Assembly: GCA_040880005.1 (NCBI GenBank)
Contig: JBBDJG010000001.1
Location: 1-52,614 of the forward strand
Origin: JBBDJG01 sp040880005
Lineage (GTDB): Bacteria; Actinomycetota; Thermoleophilia; Solirubrobacterales; JBBDJG01
Direction: 5' to 3'
Length of the DNA: 52,614 nt
A program made the position numbers and the translations under genes. Positions 23,431 through 31,671 of the stretch are shown piece after piece (the first letter of the stretch is position 1; every line of letters begins with the position of its first letter). Below the pieces are notes generated by a model. That model ran no database searches and was not told the DNA's origin. It saw only the letters and a list, made by a program, of their open reading frames with translations.

Positions 23431-24282
23431 TTGATCAACTTCCGCTACCACGCCCTTTCACTGGTCGCAGTGTTCCTGGCCCTGGCGATCGGCGTCGTTC
23501 TGGGAGTTGCGATCGGAGACAAGGGAGTGGTGTCCGGCGCTCGCCGCGACCTCGAGCGCTCGCTGCGCGGAGACCTCGACAGGGCGCGCGGGCGCAACGC
23601 GGACCTCGATTCGCAGCTCAGCGCGCGCGACGACTTCGAGCGCCAGGCCTACCCGGGGCTGGTGCGGGGGATGCTGCGTGGGCAGGCGGTCGGCATGGTC
23701 GCGGTCGGCAATCTGCCCCAGGACTACGTGCAGGACGTCAGCTCGGCGATCGAGCCGGCGGGTGCTCGGCTGTTCTCGGTCAACGTTGTGGCTGCGCCGC
23801 TCCCATTGCGAGACATCGCCGGCGACCTCTCGGGCACGCGCTATTCACGCTTGCGCTCGAAGCGCCAGGTACGGCGTTTCGGGCGCAGCATCGGACGGCA
23901 GATCGTGGCGGGGGGAGCGCTCCCGCAGCGTGTGCGCCACAGCCTGTTCTCCAGCTCGCGGGGGGAGTTCGAGCCGCTCGATGCGGTTGTCCTGGTGCGT
24001 GACAGGGAGGGGTTGAAGGGCCGGCAAGAGGCGCTGGAGGACGCCTTCGAAGAGTCTTTTATCGCCGGCCTCGGGCGCTCGAAGGCCGCGCTGGCCGCGG
24101 TCGAGAGGCAGGACGCGGATCCTTCTCAGGTCGGCTTCTTCAAGGACAGGGGCGTTTCGACCGTTGACGACATCGATCTCGTCGCGGGCCACGCAGCTCT
24201 CGTTTACGTGCTTGCCGGGGCCGAGGGCCAGTTCGGCACCGGCGGTGGCAAGTTGCTTCCGCCGCGGCCCAGGACCAGATAG
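23431..24282 (+). CDS. steB: SteB/MctB-like membrane protein (copper transporter family)
   Basis: Belongs to the family that includes mycobacterial MctB (copper resistance, outer-membrane channel) and corynebacterial SteB (divisome partner of SteA). The 283-aa protein starts with the family N-terminus INFRYHALSLVAVFLALAIGVVLG, one transmembrane helix, then a coiled coil (GARRDLERSLRGDLDRARG ... DDFERQ) and an extracytoplasmic domain (VGMVAVGNLPQDYVQDVSSAIEPAGA). The start is TTG at 23431, chosen because it gives that N-terminus; there is no Shine-Dalgarno, and the long hairpin ends 12 nt before. Given steA next door, a division role is more likely than copper export. Confidence 0.86.
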   Translation: MINFRYHALSLVAVFLALAIGVVLGVAIGDKGVVSGARRDLERSLRGDLDRARGRNADLDSQLSARDDFERQAYPGLVRGMLRGQAVGMVAVGNLPQDYVQDVSSAIEPAGARLFSVNVVAAPLPLRDIAGDLSGTRYSRLRSKRQVRRFGRSIGRQIVAGGALPQRVRHSLFSSSRGEFEPLDAVVLVRDREGLKGRQEALEDAFEESFIAGLGRSKAALAAVERQDADPSQVGFFKDRGVSTVDDIDLVAGHAALVYVLAGAEGQFGTGGGKLLPPRPRTR

Positions 24283-24296
24283 CGGGAACGGCCCGC

Positions 24297-25202
24297 GTGT
24301 ACTTCGTTCCCCTCATCGTCTCGGCGATCGCCGCCCTTGTCATCACCCCCGCGTTCGTGAGCGCGCTCGCGAAAGCCGGGGTGGTGCGAAGCAACTATCG
24401 CGGCGTCAGCATCCCGGCCGCGTCGGGCGTGGTCATCGGCGTGGCCGCTCTGATGGCGCTTGGGCCGCTGGCCGCGTTCGACGAACTGGCCGACGCCGGT
24501 TTTCTGCACAGTGGGCTTGGCCCGGTGCTGCTCTACACGCTCGGCGTGGCCCTGCTCGGGTTGGTCGACGATCTGCTGGGCGGCGGCGCACCGGCGGGTG
24601 CCGCTTCGAGGCCCGATGCGCCTCGCGGCTGGCGCGGACACGCCGGCGCGGCCGCGCACGGGCGACTCAGCACCGGCGCGCTGAAGGCCGTGGGAGCGCT
24701 TGGCTTGGCGCTCTACGCGCTCTCCGGCGGCGGACGGGGCTGGGGGGAGCACTTGCTCTCAGTGGCGGTGCTGTTGCTCGCCACGAATCTGTTCAACCTG
24801 CTCGACCTGCGACCCGGTCGCGCGATCAAGAGCCTCGCGCTGGTTGGCGGCGCGCTGACGTTCTTTTGGTGGAACGTCGCTCCGCTTCAAACGCTCGGAC
24901 TATTGGTGGGCCCGGTGATCGTGCTGGTTCCCTACGACCTGCGCGAGCGTGCGATGCTGGGCGACGTCGGGTCGAACGCGCTCGGGGCGATGGCTGGATT
25001 CTGGCTGGTGATGACCCTGCCGGTGGAGGGGCAGTTGGTGGCGCTTGTCCTGCTCGTGCTGATCACGGTGTATGGGGAGTTTCGATCGATCGGAGCGCTG
25101 GTGGAACGAAACCGGCTGCTCCGTCGGCTAGACTCCATTGGCAGGTTGGAGCCCGCCCGCCACAGTCAGTCGCGAGCCGCCCGGGAACGGGCCGATGGCT
25201 GA
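24297..25202 (+). CDS. MraY/WecA-like sugar-phosphate transferase family protein
   Basis: Polytopic membrane enzyme of glycosyltransferase family 4 (polyprenyl-phosphate N-acetylhexosamine-1-phosphate transferases). The 301-aa protein has about eight hydrophobic segments and family signatures: RSNYRGVSIPAASG near the N-terminus, LGLVDDLLGG (the Asp pair that binds Mg), ATNLFNLLDLRPGRAIK (usually NxxNxxDG), and MLGDVGSNALGAMAGF. Short for MraY, and the HxHH segment is not evident, so the acceptor may differ from the peptidoglycan lipid. It is not present at this spot in M. tuberculosis. The GTG start follows steB by 14 nt, and the end overlaps pyrG by 8 nt. Confidence 0.8.
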   Translation: MYFVPLIVSAIAALVITPAFVSALAKAGVVRSNYRGVSIPAASGVVIGVAALMALGPLAAFDELADAGFLHSGLGPVLLYTLGVALLGLVDDLLGGGAPAGAASRPDAPRGWRGHAGAAAHGRLSTGALKAVGALGLALYALSGGGRGWGEHLLSVAVLLLATNLFNLLDLRPGRAIKSLALVGGALTFFWWNVAPLQTLGLLVGPVIVLVPYDLRERAMLGDVGSNALGAMAGFWLVMTLPVEGQLVALVLLVLITVYGEFRSIGALVERNRLLRRLDSIGRLEPARHSQSRAARERADG

Positions 25203-26916
25203 CCGCTCCACAGGCAAGGCGCGGGCGCCTTACTACATCTTCGTAACGGGCGGCGTGGTGTCCTCGCTCGGCAAGGGCATCGCGGCCGCTTCGATCGGGC
25301 GTCTGCTCGTGAGCCGCGGGTTGCGCGTGCAGATGCAGAAGTTCGATCCCTACATCAACGTCGATCCAGGCACGATGAGCCCCTTCCAGCATGGTGAGGT
25401 GTTCGTCACCGAGGACGGTGCGGAGACGGACCTCGATCTCGGTCACTACGAGCGTTTCACCGACGAGAACACCTCGCGCACCTCGAACGTGACGTCGGGC
25501 GCCGTCTACTACTCGGTGATTCGCAAGGAACGGCGCGGCGACTTTCTCGGCGGCACGGTGCAGGTGATCCCGCACATCACCAACGAGATCAAGCAGCGCG
25601 TTCAACTCGTGGCGGAGTCGCAGGACCTCGACTTCGTGATCACGGAGATCGGCGGAACCGTGGGCGACATCGAGTCGCTTCCCTTCCTGGAGGCGATCCG
25701 CCAGCTCCAGGGCGAGCTGGGACGCGACCGCTGCATCTTCGTGCATCTGACGCTGGTTCCGTTCATCGGTCATGCGGGCGAGCTGAAAACCAAGCCGACT
25801 CAGCACTCGGTCAATGAGCTGCGGCGCATCGGGATTCAACCCGACATGGTCGTATGCCGGTCCGAAGAGGCGCTGTCACGCGAGATACGCGACAAGATCG
25901 CGCTGTTCGCGAGCCTGCCGGTCGATGCCGTCATCTCGGCGCGCGACGTCGATGACGTCTACAAGGTTCCGCTGATGTTCCGGGCGGAGGGCGTCGACGA
26001 TCTGATCCTCGATCACTTCGACATCGAGGCGCCGGCGCCCGACCTGGCCGAATGGGAAGCGATGGTGCGGCGTGCGGAGGCGGCGACCGAGACCGTTCGG
26101 ATCGCCTTGGTCGGCAAGTACGTGCGGCTCGCCGACGCCTACCTCTCGGTGGTCGAGGCGCTGCGCCACGCCGGATTCCACCACGGAACGCGCGTCGAGG
26201 TCTTCTGGGTCGATTCCGAGAGCCTCGACCCCCAGGACGCTGCGGCGCTGCTGGAGGAGGCGGACGGAGTCCTGATCCCCGGAGGCTTTGGCGGGCGGGG
26301 AGTCGAGGGCAAGATCAACGCTGCGCGCATAGCGCGCGAGCGCGGAATTCCGTTCCTGGGCATCTGCTTGGGGATGCAGATGATCGTGATCGACTTCGCA
26401 CGCCACGTCGTCGGCATGAGTGGTGCCAACTCCGCCGAGTTCGATCCGGAGACGCCGTTCCCCGTCATCGACCTGCTGCCCGAGCAGAAAGAGGTCGACG
26501 ACATGGGTGGCACTATGCGACTGGGCGCTGACCCGGTCAAGCTGCACGACGGCACACGCGCACGCGAAGCCTACGACGAACCGGTCATATACCAGCGTCA
26601 CCGGCACCGCTACGAGATGAACAACCTGTTGCGGCGTAGGCTCGCCGACGCAGGTCTCGTGTGCAGCGGAACCTCACCCGACGACCGTTTGGTGGAGGTG
26701 GTTGAGCTTCCCGAGCACCCGTTCCTCGTCGCTTCGCAGTACCACCCTGAGTTCAAGTCGCGACCGGACAGGCCCGAACCGCTGTTTCGCGAGTTCGTCG
26801 GCGCATCGCTCGAGCGCCAGCGATCGCGCGCGGTATCGGATCACGCTCCGATTGCGCGACGTGTCGGTAGCGACGCCGGCGTCGAAGGGTCCGACGCGGC
26901 TTCCAGTCGCCATTAG
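25195..26916 (+). CDS. pyrG: CTP synthase
   Basis: Glutamine-dependent amination of UTP to CTP. The 573-aa protein has the synthetase domain with FVTGGVVSSLGKGIAAAS, MQKFDPYINVDPGTMSPFQHGEVFVTEDGAETDLDLGHYERF in sequence (recognised in pieces), and the glutaminase domain with GGFGGRGVEGKI, the nucleophile Cys in LGICLGMQ, and the His-Glu pair in QYHPEFKSRP. The ATG at 25195 overlaps the preceding gene; the frame is open further upstream but without homologous sequence. The stop codon again lies in the first bases of a long hairpin. Order mctB-pyrG-...-xerD matches M. tuberculosis. Confidence 0.97.
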   Translation: MADRSTGKARAPYYIFVTGGVVSSLGKGIAAASIGRLLVSRGLRVQMQKFDPYINVDPGTMSPFQHGEVFVTEDGAETDLDLGHYERFTDENTSRTSNVTSGAVYYSVIRKERRGDFLGGTVQVIPHITNEIKQRVQLVAESQDLDFVITEIGGTVGDIESLPFLEAIRQLQGELGRDRCIFVHLTLVPFIGHAGELKTKPTQHSVNELRRIGIQPDMVVCRSEEALSREIRDKIALFASLPVDAVISARDVDDVYKVPLMFRAEGVDDLILDHFDIEAPAPDLAEWEAMVRRAEAATETVRIALVGKYVRLADAYLSVVEALRHAGFHHGTRVEVFWVDSESLDPQDAAALLEEADGVLIPGGFGGRGVEGKINAARIARERGIPFLGICLGMQMIVIDFARHVVGMSGANSAEFDPETPFPVIDLLPEQKEVDDMGGTMRLGADPVKLHDGTRAREAYDEPVIYQRHRHRYEMNNLLRRRLADAGLVCSGTSPDDRLVEVVELPEHPFLVASQYHPEFKSRPDRPEPLFREFVGASLERQRSRAVSDHAPIARRVGSDAGVEGSDAASSRH

Positions 26917-27110
26917 TGGCCCTTCCAGAAACATTTGACCGGAAATGGCGGCCCCGGAGCACCGCCATGCAGCGTCCTCGGTCGCCTGAATATGCCTGCA
27001 TATTCAGGCTCCAGCGCCGAAGGCGCGTGCGAGCGCGAAGCGCGAGATCCTCGCCTGACGGCACCCGGATCTCGCCATTTCCTGGCCAACATTCCTGGAA
27101 GGACCACTAA
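26913..27110. repeat. Long compound inverted repeat between pyrG and the M20 peptidase (198 nt)
   Basis: Outer arms of about 38 nt: TTAGTGG..CCTTCCAG (26913-) and its complement CTGGAAGG.CCACTAA ending at 27110, with both arms also sharing GGAAATGGCG and its complement (about 31 of 38 positions match). The left arm contains the pyrG stop codon. Inside are an 11-bp stem CCTGAATATGC/GCATATTCAGG (26985-27008), GCGCC-GAA-GGCGC, and GCGAGATCC/GGATCTCGC. Four arm differences are wobble-compatible on the minus strand, unlike the steA hairpin. GGAAGG in the right arm is the likely ribosome site of the next gene, so the fold could mask it (inference). Confidence 0.7.
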
Positions 27111-27117
27111 GCCTCAG

Positions 27118-28266
27118 GTGCCGGTCAGCCGTTCGATCGAGCCCGCGACGGCCGACGAGAAGGCCAGTCTTGCACGGACGTTCGTGGGGCTTTGCGAGAT
27201 CGAGAGTCCAACCGGCCACGAACGCGAGGTCGGGCAGGCCGTTCGATCCGAGCTCGAGTGCGCCGGCCTGGAGGTGTACGAGGACGACACCGCCGCCGAG
27301 ACGGGCGCGGAGTGCGGCAACCTGCTCGTTAGGGTGGCGGCTCCCCCGGGCGCGCGCACGATCATGATGTGCGCCCATCTCGACACCGTGCCGCTGGAGG
27401 ACTCGGTCGAGGTTGAGCTGATCGACGGCTTCTACCGAAACCGTCGCGCCGCGATCCTCGGTGCCGACAACAAGGCCGCCGTCGCGATGCTGATCGAGCT
27501 CGCTCGTCGCTGCAGCGCCGCGCCGCCGCCGGTCGGAATCGAGCTGCTGTTCACGACCAGCGAGGAGACGGGCTTGAGAGGCGCCAAGGCATTCGACATC
27601 GACGCGCTGGAGGCCGAGTTCGGATACGTGTTCGACCACGCGACGCCGATTGGTGAGCTGATTGTGGCAGCACCGACCTACTACCGCGTGACGGCAAGCT
27701 TCACGGGTTGTGCGGCCCACGCCGGCCTGCGCCCCGAGGACGGTCGCAATGCGATCGTGGCCGCGGCCAAGGCCGTGACTGAGCTGCGGCTTGGTCGCCT
27801 CGACGATACGACGACGACCAACGTTGGCATGATCGAAGGCGGGACCGCCACCAACGTCGTCGCCGAGCGGTGCGTCGTGGACGCCGAGGTTCGCAGCCTC
27901 GATGACGCTACTGCCGGCGCGCGCATGCGTGAGATGGTGGACGCGTGCGGCTGGGCGGCCAGCGAATGTGAGGTCGATCTCGACACTTCGGTGGAGCAGC
28001 AATTTCGCGCTTACAGGATCTCGGAGCGTGAGCCGGTCACGCGACTGGCGGTCGCAGCGCTGTCGGATTGCGGGATCGATCCGGTGCTGCGATCCACCGG
28101 CGGGGGAAGCGACGCACACGCGTTCCAGGCGCGCGGATTCAGCTGCATGAATGTCGCCAACGGCACCGAGCGCAACCACACGGCGGACGAGCGCGTCGGC
28201 GCCGCCGCGCTGGAGGGGATGCTGGACGTAGCGTTGCGTATCGTGGCTCGCGCGGCGGAAGTCTGA
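27118..28266 (+). CDS. M20 family metallopeptidase (PepT-like)
   Basis: Di-zinc peptidase resembling tripeptidase T. The 382-aa protein has MCAHLDTVPLE (first His and Asp), ILGADNKAAVA (bridging Asp), LFTTSEETGLRGAKAF (catalytic and metal Glu), VFDHATPIGE, a dimerisation domain with CAAHAGLRPEDGRNAI, and the last His in GTERNHTADERV. All expected ligands are present. The GTG at 27118 is used; the frame is open further upstream through the inverted repeat, but that part is not peptidase-like. In M. tuberculosis a Nudix gene (Rv1700) occupies this place. Confidence 0.88.
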   Translation: MPVSRSIEPATADEKASLARTFVGLCEIESPTGHEREVGQAVRSELECAGLEVYEDDTAAETGAECGNLLVRVAAPPGARTIMMCAHLDTVPLEDSVEVELIDGFYRNRRAAILGADNKAAVAMLIELARRCSAAPPPVGIELLFTTSEETGLRGAKAFDIDALEAEFGYVFDHATPIGELIVAAPTYYRVTASFTGCAAHAGLRPEDGRNAIVAAAKAVTELRLGRLDDTTTTNVGMIEGGTATNVVAERCVVDAEVRSLDDATAGARMREMVDACGWAASECEVDLDTSVEQQFRAYRISEREPVTRLAVAALSDCGIDPVLRSTGGGSDAHAFQARGFSCMNVANGTERNHTADERVGAAALEGMLDVALRIVARAAEV

Positions 28267-29327
28267 TGCTGTCCCTGCGCCGCGGCACGGTGGTTGCGAC
28301 CGATGGTGGCGAACGGGTCACGCACGCAACCGTGAGGCTCGATGACGGAGCTGAGCGCACCGCGATTGCGTACCCGGAGCTGACGGGCCCGCTCGAGCTC
28401 GGGGACGATGTGGTCGTCAACGTTGAGGCGCAGGACTTAGGGCTCGGCAGCGGAGGGTTCGACCTGGTCCACGTCAATCTTGCCCGCTTGCCGAGCGGCA
28501 GCGGCTCCGGCGACGCGCACGTGATGAAGCTCAACTACACGTCTTTGCAGCACGCGGTCTCGCCGGTCGAAGAGGGGCTCGATCGAGTGGAGTCTTCAAT
28601 CGGGTTGGCGGTCGGGGTGCTTGCCCTCCACGGTCAGCTCGCGGCGACCGCCCACGCGTTTGCGCAGGTCGCGGATGGCGGACGGCTCGGCTACGTGCAG
28701 ACCGCCGGCGGGGCGCTGCCCGGATGGCTCTCCGACACGGTCGCGGAGCTGCTCGAGCGCGAGCTGCTGGTGGATCACGTGACGGCGGCCCCCTGCTTTG
28801 GCGGCGCGCACGAGTCGATCACGGTCGAGGGCGCGCTCGACGCGGGCGCCCGCAAGCTCGGTTGGGACGCTGCGCTCGTAGGTCCCGGCCCCGGCATTCT
28901 GGGCTCGGCCTCCGCTTTCGGTCACGGCGGGCTGGTCGCGCTTCACAACGCCAATGCGGCGATTGCCCTCGGCTGCCGTGTGGTGCTGATTCCGCGCCTG
29001 TCGAGTGGCGACCCGCGCGAGCGTCACCGCGGTTTGAGTCATCACAGTGCGACGGTTGCGGCGCTGTTGCCCGCGGCGGTCGCCTTCCCGCTTGCGCTCG
29101 AGCTGAGCGAGGATGCGGCGGCACAGGTTGAGGAGAGCGCCCGACGCAATCCGACGCTTGAAGTCGAGCGGATCAGCGTCGCGGAGTTGGCCGATGAATA
29201 TCTGGCGAGCGGTCTGCCAGCTTCGACCATGGGCCGGGCCTTCGAGCAGGACCGCGACTTTTTCCTGTCGGCGCTGGCGGCCGGTTCGTTGCTGGCGCGC
29301 ACCTTGTCCAAAGGCGGCGCCACGTGA
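28266..29327 (+). CDS. DUF3866 family protein
   Basis: A 353-aa protein of the uncharacterised DUF3866 family, recognised by GDDVVVNVEAQDLGLGSGGFDLVHVNLAR, MKLNYTSLQHAV, VGVLALHGQLA (helix of the central fold), VTAAPCFGGAHESITV, GPGPGILGSASAFGHGGL, and GLSHHSATVAALL. The repeated Gly-rich turns and conserved His residues suggest an enzyme, but no function is known to me. It overlaps the peptidase stop by one base (TGATG), indicating coupled translation. The conserved position between pyrG and xerD may be shared across this lineage (inference). Confidence 0.8.
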   Translation: MLSLRRGTVVATDGGERVTHATVRLDDGAERTAIAYPELTGPLELGDDVVVNVEAQDLGLGSGGFDLVHVNLARLPSGSGSGDAHVMKLNYTSLQHAVSPVEEGLDRVESSIGLAVGVLALHGQLAATAHAFAQVADGGRLGYVQTAGGALPGWLSDTVAELLERELLVDHVTAAPCFGGAHESITVEGALDAGARKLGWDAALVGPGPGILGSASAFGHGGLVALHNANAAIALGCRVVLIPRLSSGDPRERHRGLSHHSATVAALLPAAVAFPLALELSEDAAAQVEESARRNPTLEVERISVAELADEYLASGLPASTMGRAFEQDRDFFLSALAAGSLLARTLSKGGAT

Positions 29328-29364
29328 TCCAAGGAGGTGCGGCCGGCGAATAGAAACAGACCTC

Positions 29365-30315
29365 ATGGCAGTCCCCACGGCGAACAAGAAGGACGCTCCA
29401 CGGCCGAGCGCCGAATTCCAGCAACAGCTACTCGACTTTCTCGCCTATCTGGAGTTGGAGCGGGGGCTCTCGCGCAACACGCTCCAGAGCTATCGAACGG
29501 ACCTGCTTCAGTTCGGCACGTTTCTGACCGAACACGAACTCGACTCCCGCAAAGTGGGCTCGGCCGACGTTTCGCGATTTCTGACCGGTCTCGCCTCGGG
29601 CTCCGAGGGCGTGGCGACGACGACGGTGCAACGCAAGGCCGCGGCGCTTCGCTCCTTTTACCGGCACCTGCGCCGCGAGGGACTGCGTGACTCCGATCCA
29701 ACGGCGAGCGTCGCCGCGCCGCGCCGTCGCCAGAAGCTTCCGCACGTGCTGGGTCGCTCGGAGGTACGGAAGTTGCTGGCGCAGCCAAAGGGGACCGATC
29801 CGATCGCGCTGCGCGATCGCGCCTTGCTCGAGCTGATGTACGCCTGCGGCCTGCGCGCCAGCGAGGCGATCGATCTCGAAGTGTCCCACCTGGACCTGCA
29901 GGCAAAGATCGTGCGGGCCCGTGGAAAGGGCGCGAAAGAGCGCGTCGTTCCGGTGGGGCGCATGGCTGCTCGCGCGGCCTCGGATTACCTGCGCAAGGGC
30001 AGGCCGTCGCTGGTCGGCGACCGCACCACCGCGCAGCTATTCGTGAACTTCAGGGGCGGGCCTCTGACTCGCCAGGGTCTCTACAAGATCGTGCAGCGAC
30101 ACGCACGCAGCGCCGGGCTGCGTGGCCGCATGAGCCCGCACACGCTGCGTCACACGTTCGCCACCCATCTGCTCGCCGGTGGCTGCGACCTGCGCGCCCT
30201 TCAGGAGATGCTGGGGCACGCCGACGTGTCCACAACGCAGATCTACACCCATCTGTCCAATCAGCAGCTCAAGGACGTTTACTTCGAAGCTCACCCGCGG
30301 GCGAAGGAGCGATAG
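29365..30315 (+). CDS. xerD: Tyrosine recombinase XerD
   Basis: Resolves chromosome dimers at dif with XerC. The 316-aa protein has the SAM-like N-terminal domain (DFLAYLELERGLSRNTLQSYRTDL) and the catalytic domain with Arg in GLRASEAIDL, Lys in RGKGAKERVVP, H-x2-R in SPHTLRHTFATHLL, His in LGHADVSTTQIYTH and the nucleophile Tyr in the same segment. Length and the conserved pyrG-...-xerD order favour the housekeeping recombinase over a phage integrase. The ATG at 29365 lacks a close ribosome site; a perfect AAGGAGGTG lies 26 nt upstream (29331-29339), and the only in-frame codon at normal spacing is ATA at 29350. Confidence 0.92.
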   Translation: MAVPTANKKDAPRPSAEFQQQLLDFLAYLELERGLSRNTLQSYRTDLLQFGTFLTEHELDSRKVGSADVSRFLTGLASGSEGVATTTVQRKAAALRSFYRHLRREGLRDSDPTASVAAPRRRQKLPHVLGRSEVRKLLAQPKGTDPIALRDRALLELMYACGLRASEAIDLEVSHLDLQAKIVRARGKGAKERVVPVGRMAARAASDYLRKGRPSLVGDRTTAQLFVNFRGGPLTRQGLYKIVQRHARSAGLRGRMSPHTLRHTFATHLLAGGCDLRALQEMLGHADVSTTQIYTHLSNQQLKDVYFEAHPRAKER

Positions 30316-30327
30316 CGTTGCGCTGAG

Positions 30328-31182
30328 ATGCCGGAGCTGCCCGAGGTAGAAACGATTCGCCGTCAGCTCGCGCCTCGAATCGCTGGTCGCACGGTGCGAG
30401 ACGCGGAGATCCTCGATCCGTTGTGGTGCTCCCCGCGTGCGCCGCGTGAGCTGGAGCGAGAACTGGCAGGGGCGCGCATCGACGGGGTGCACCGGCGGGG
30501 TAAGTACCTGATGGTGAGCCTCGAACAGGATCGCTGGCTCGTGATGCACCTGCGAATGACGGGCAATCTGTTGCTGGTGTCCACGGGCGAGGACCGCCGC
30601 CCTCATCTGCGCGTGCGATTCGCGCTCGACGACGGCACGCGCCTGTTGTTCGTGGACCCGCGACGGTTCGGCACGGGAGCGGTGTTCGAGAGCGAGGCGT
30701 CGCTGCGTGCGTATCTGTCGGAGCGACTGGGACTCGAACCGCTCGAACCGGAGTTCACCGCCGCGGCGCTCACGCGAGAGACAGCGGGGCGCAGGACGCC
30801 GGTGAAGGCGTTCTTGCTCGACCAACGGCGGGTGGCGGGGATCGGCAACATCTACGCGGACGAGGCACTCTTCCGCGCTCGGATCCATCCGCTGCGCCCG
30901 ACCGGTCGGTTGCGGCGTGCCGAGGTCGAGCGTCTGCGCGAGGCGATCGTAGCGTCGCTGCGCGCCGGCATCGATGCGCAAGGTGCGTCGATCGACGACT
31001 ACCGGCATTTCAACGGTGAGCAGGGGACGATGCAGGACGAGTTTCTCGTGCATCTGCGCGAGGGCCAGCCCTGTCCGAGCTGCGCGCGGCCGATCGTCAA
31101 GCTGCGCGTGGCCGGGCGCGGGACGTACGTCTGCGAGCGCTGCCAGCCGCCGTCACGGCCGCGAAAGGTTCCGCCGCCCTGA
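30328..31182 (+). CDS. mutM: Formamidopyrimidine-DNA glycosylase
   Basis: Removes oxidised purines (8-oxoguanine, FaPy) and cleaves the AP site. The 284-aa protein starts PELPEVETI with the catalytic Pro2 and Glu3, then GKYLMVSL with the conserved Lys, MHLRMTGNLLL, VDPRRFGT, the helix-two-turn-helix region VAGIGNIYADEALFRARIHP, and a C-terminal zinc finger C-x2-C-x16-C-x2-C (CPSC ... CERC). All catalytic residues are present. Its stop codon is followed at once by the third long inverted repeat. Confidence 0.96.
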   Translation: MPELPEVETIRRQLAPRIAGRTVRDAEILDPLWCSPRAPRELERELAGARIDGVHRRGKYLMVSLEQDRWLVMHLRMTGNLLLVSTGEDRRPHLRVRFALDDGTRLLFVDPRRFGTGAVFESEASLRAYLSERLGLEPLEPEFTAAALTRETAGRRTPVKAFLLDQRRVAGIGNIYADEALFRARIHPLRPTGRLRRAEVERLREAIVASLRAGIDAQGASIDDYRHFNGEQGTMQDEFLVHLREGQPCPSCARPIVKLRVAGRGTYVCERCQPPSRPRKVPPP

Positions 31183-31345
31183 GAGCCACTCACAAAATGA
31201 AACGCCGGCACTCGGTCGGCTGCAAACCTTCGCATCTCAGTCTTCCTCGGTCGGCCGAATGGCGCTGCCATTCGCGCCTCCCTGCGTCAGCTGATCTGCT
31301 CGGTTTTCGCTCGTCCGAGCACCACCGTCATTTTGTTCGAGGCTC
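31183..31345. repeat. Long imperfect inverted repeat between mutM and the glutaredoxin gene (163 nt)
   Basis: Left arm 31183-31263 and right arm 31267-31345 meet at CGAATGGC-GCT-GCCATTCG. ACAAAATGA occurs in the left arm and its complement TCATTTTGT in the right, and GAGCC/GGCTC closes the base. About 70 percent of arm positions match by eye. The repeat fills the space between two convergent genes and begins one base after the mutM stop. CCTCGGTCG followed by a GAAT palindrome (31245-31260) also occurs inside the pyrG repeat (26976-26988), which links these elements. A bidirectional terminator or a degenerate MITE are both possible. Confidence 0.65.
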
Positions 31346-31353
31346 TGAGCGAG

Positions 31354-31635
31354 CTACCGTGTTCGGTCCTCGGCCAACTCGCCACGCTCGTCGGCCTGCT
31401 GCAGCTCCTGCAGGCCGCCGAGCGGCTCACCGTCGATCACGATCTGGGGGAAGGTCATCTGCCCGGTCAGCTCGACCAGATCACGGCGCCCCTGCGGGTC
31501 CTTGACGAGGTTGACCTCCTCGAAGGCGATGCCGCGGCGCTTGAGCAGATCTTTAGCCCTGATGCAGCGTGCGCAGGGGTCGGTCGTATAGACCGTGATC
31601 TTGGGCTTTTCGTCTTGCCGGACGTCCATCCGCAT
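31354..31635 (-). CDS. Glutaredoxin-like protein
   Basis: A 93-aa thioredoxin-fold protein: KITVYTTDPCARCIRAKDLLKRRGI with redox motif C-A-R-C, EVNLVKDPQGRRDLVELTG, the cis-Pro TFPQIVIDGE, and GGLQELQQADERGEL. These are glutaredoxin/mycoredoxin features; C-x-x-C with Ala-Arg differs from the usual CPYC or CxWC. Actinobacterial versions often serve mycothiol, but the partner is not visible here. An internal ATG two codons on (MDVRQ) could also be the start. Convergent to mutM and divergent from recO with only 36 bp between starts. Confidence 0.86.
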   Translation of the reverse strand: MRMDVRQDEKPKITVYTTDPCARCIRAKDLLKRRGIAFEEVNLVKDPQGRRDLVELTGQMTFPQIVIDGEPLGGLQELQQADERGELAEDRTR

Positions 31636-31671
31636 CTAACGACAGAGTTTAGAAGCAAGGGGATCCTGCCA

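Noticed and set aside
26916..27110. Two similar frames of 64 aa on opposite strands
   Set aside because: They mirror each other because of the inverted repeat; neither resembles a protein.
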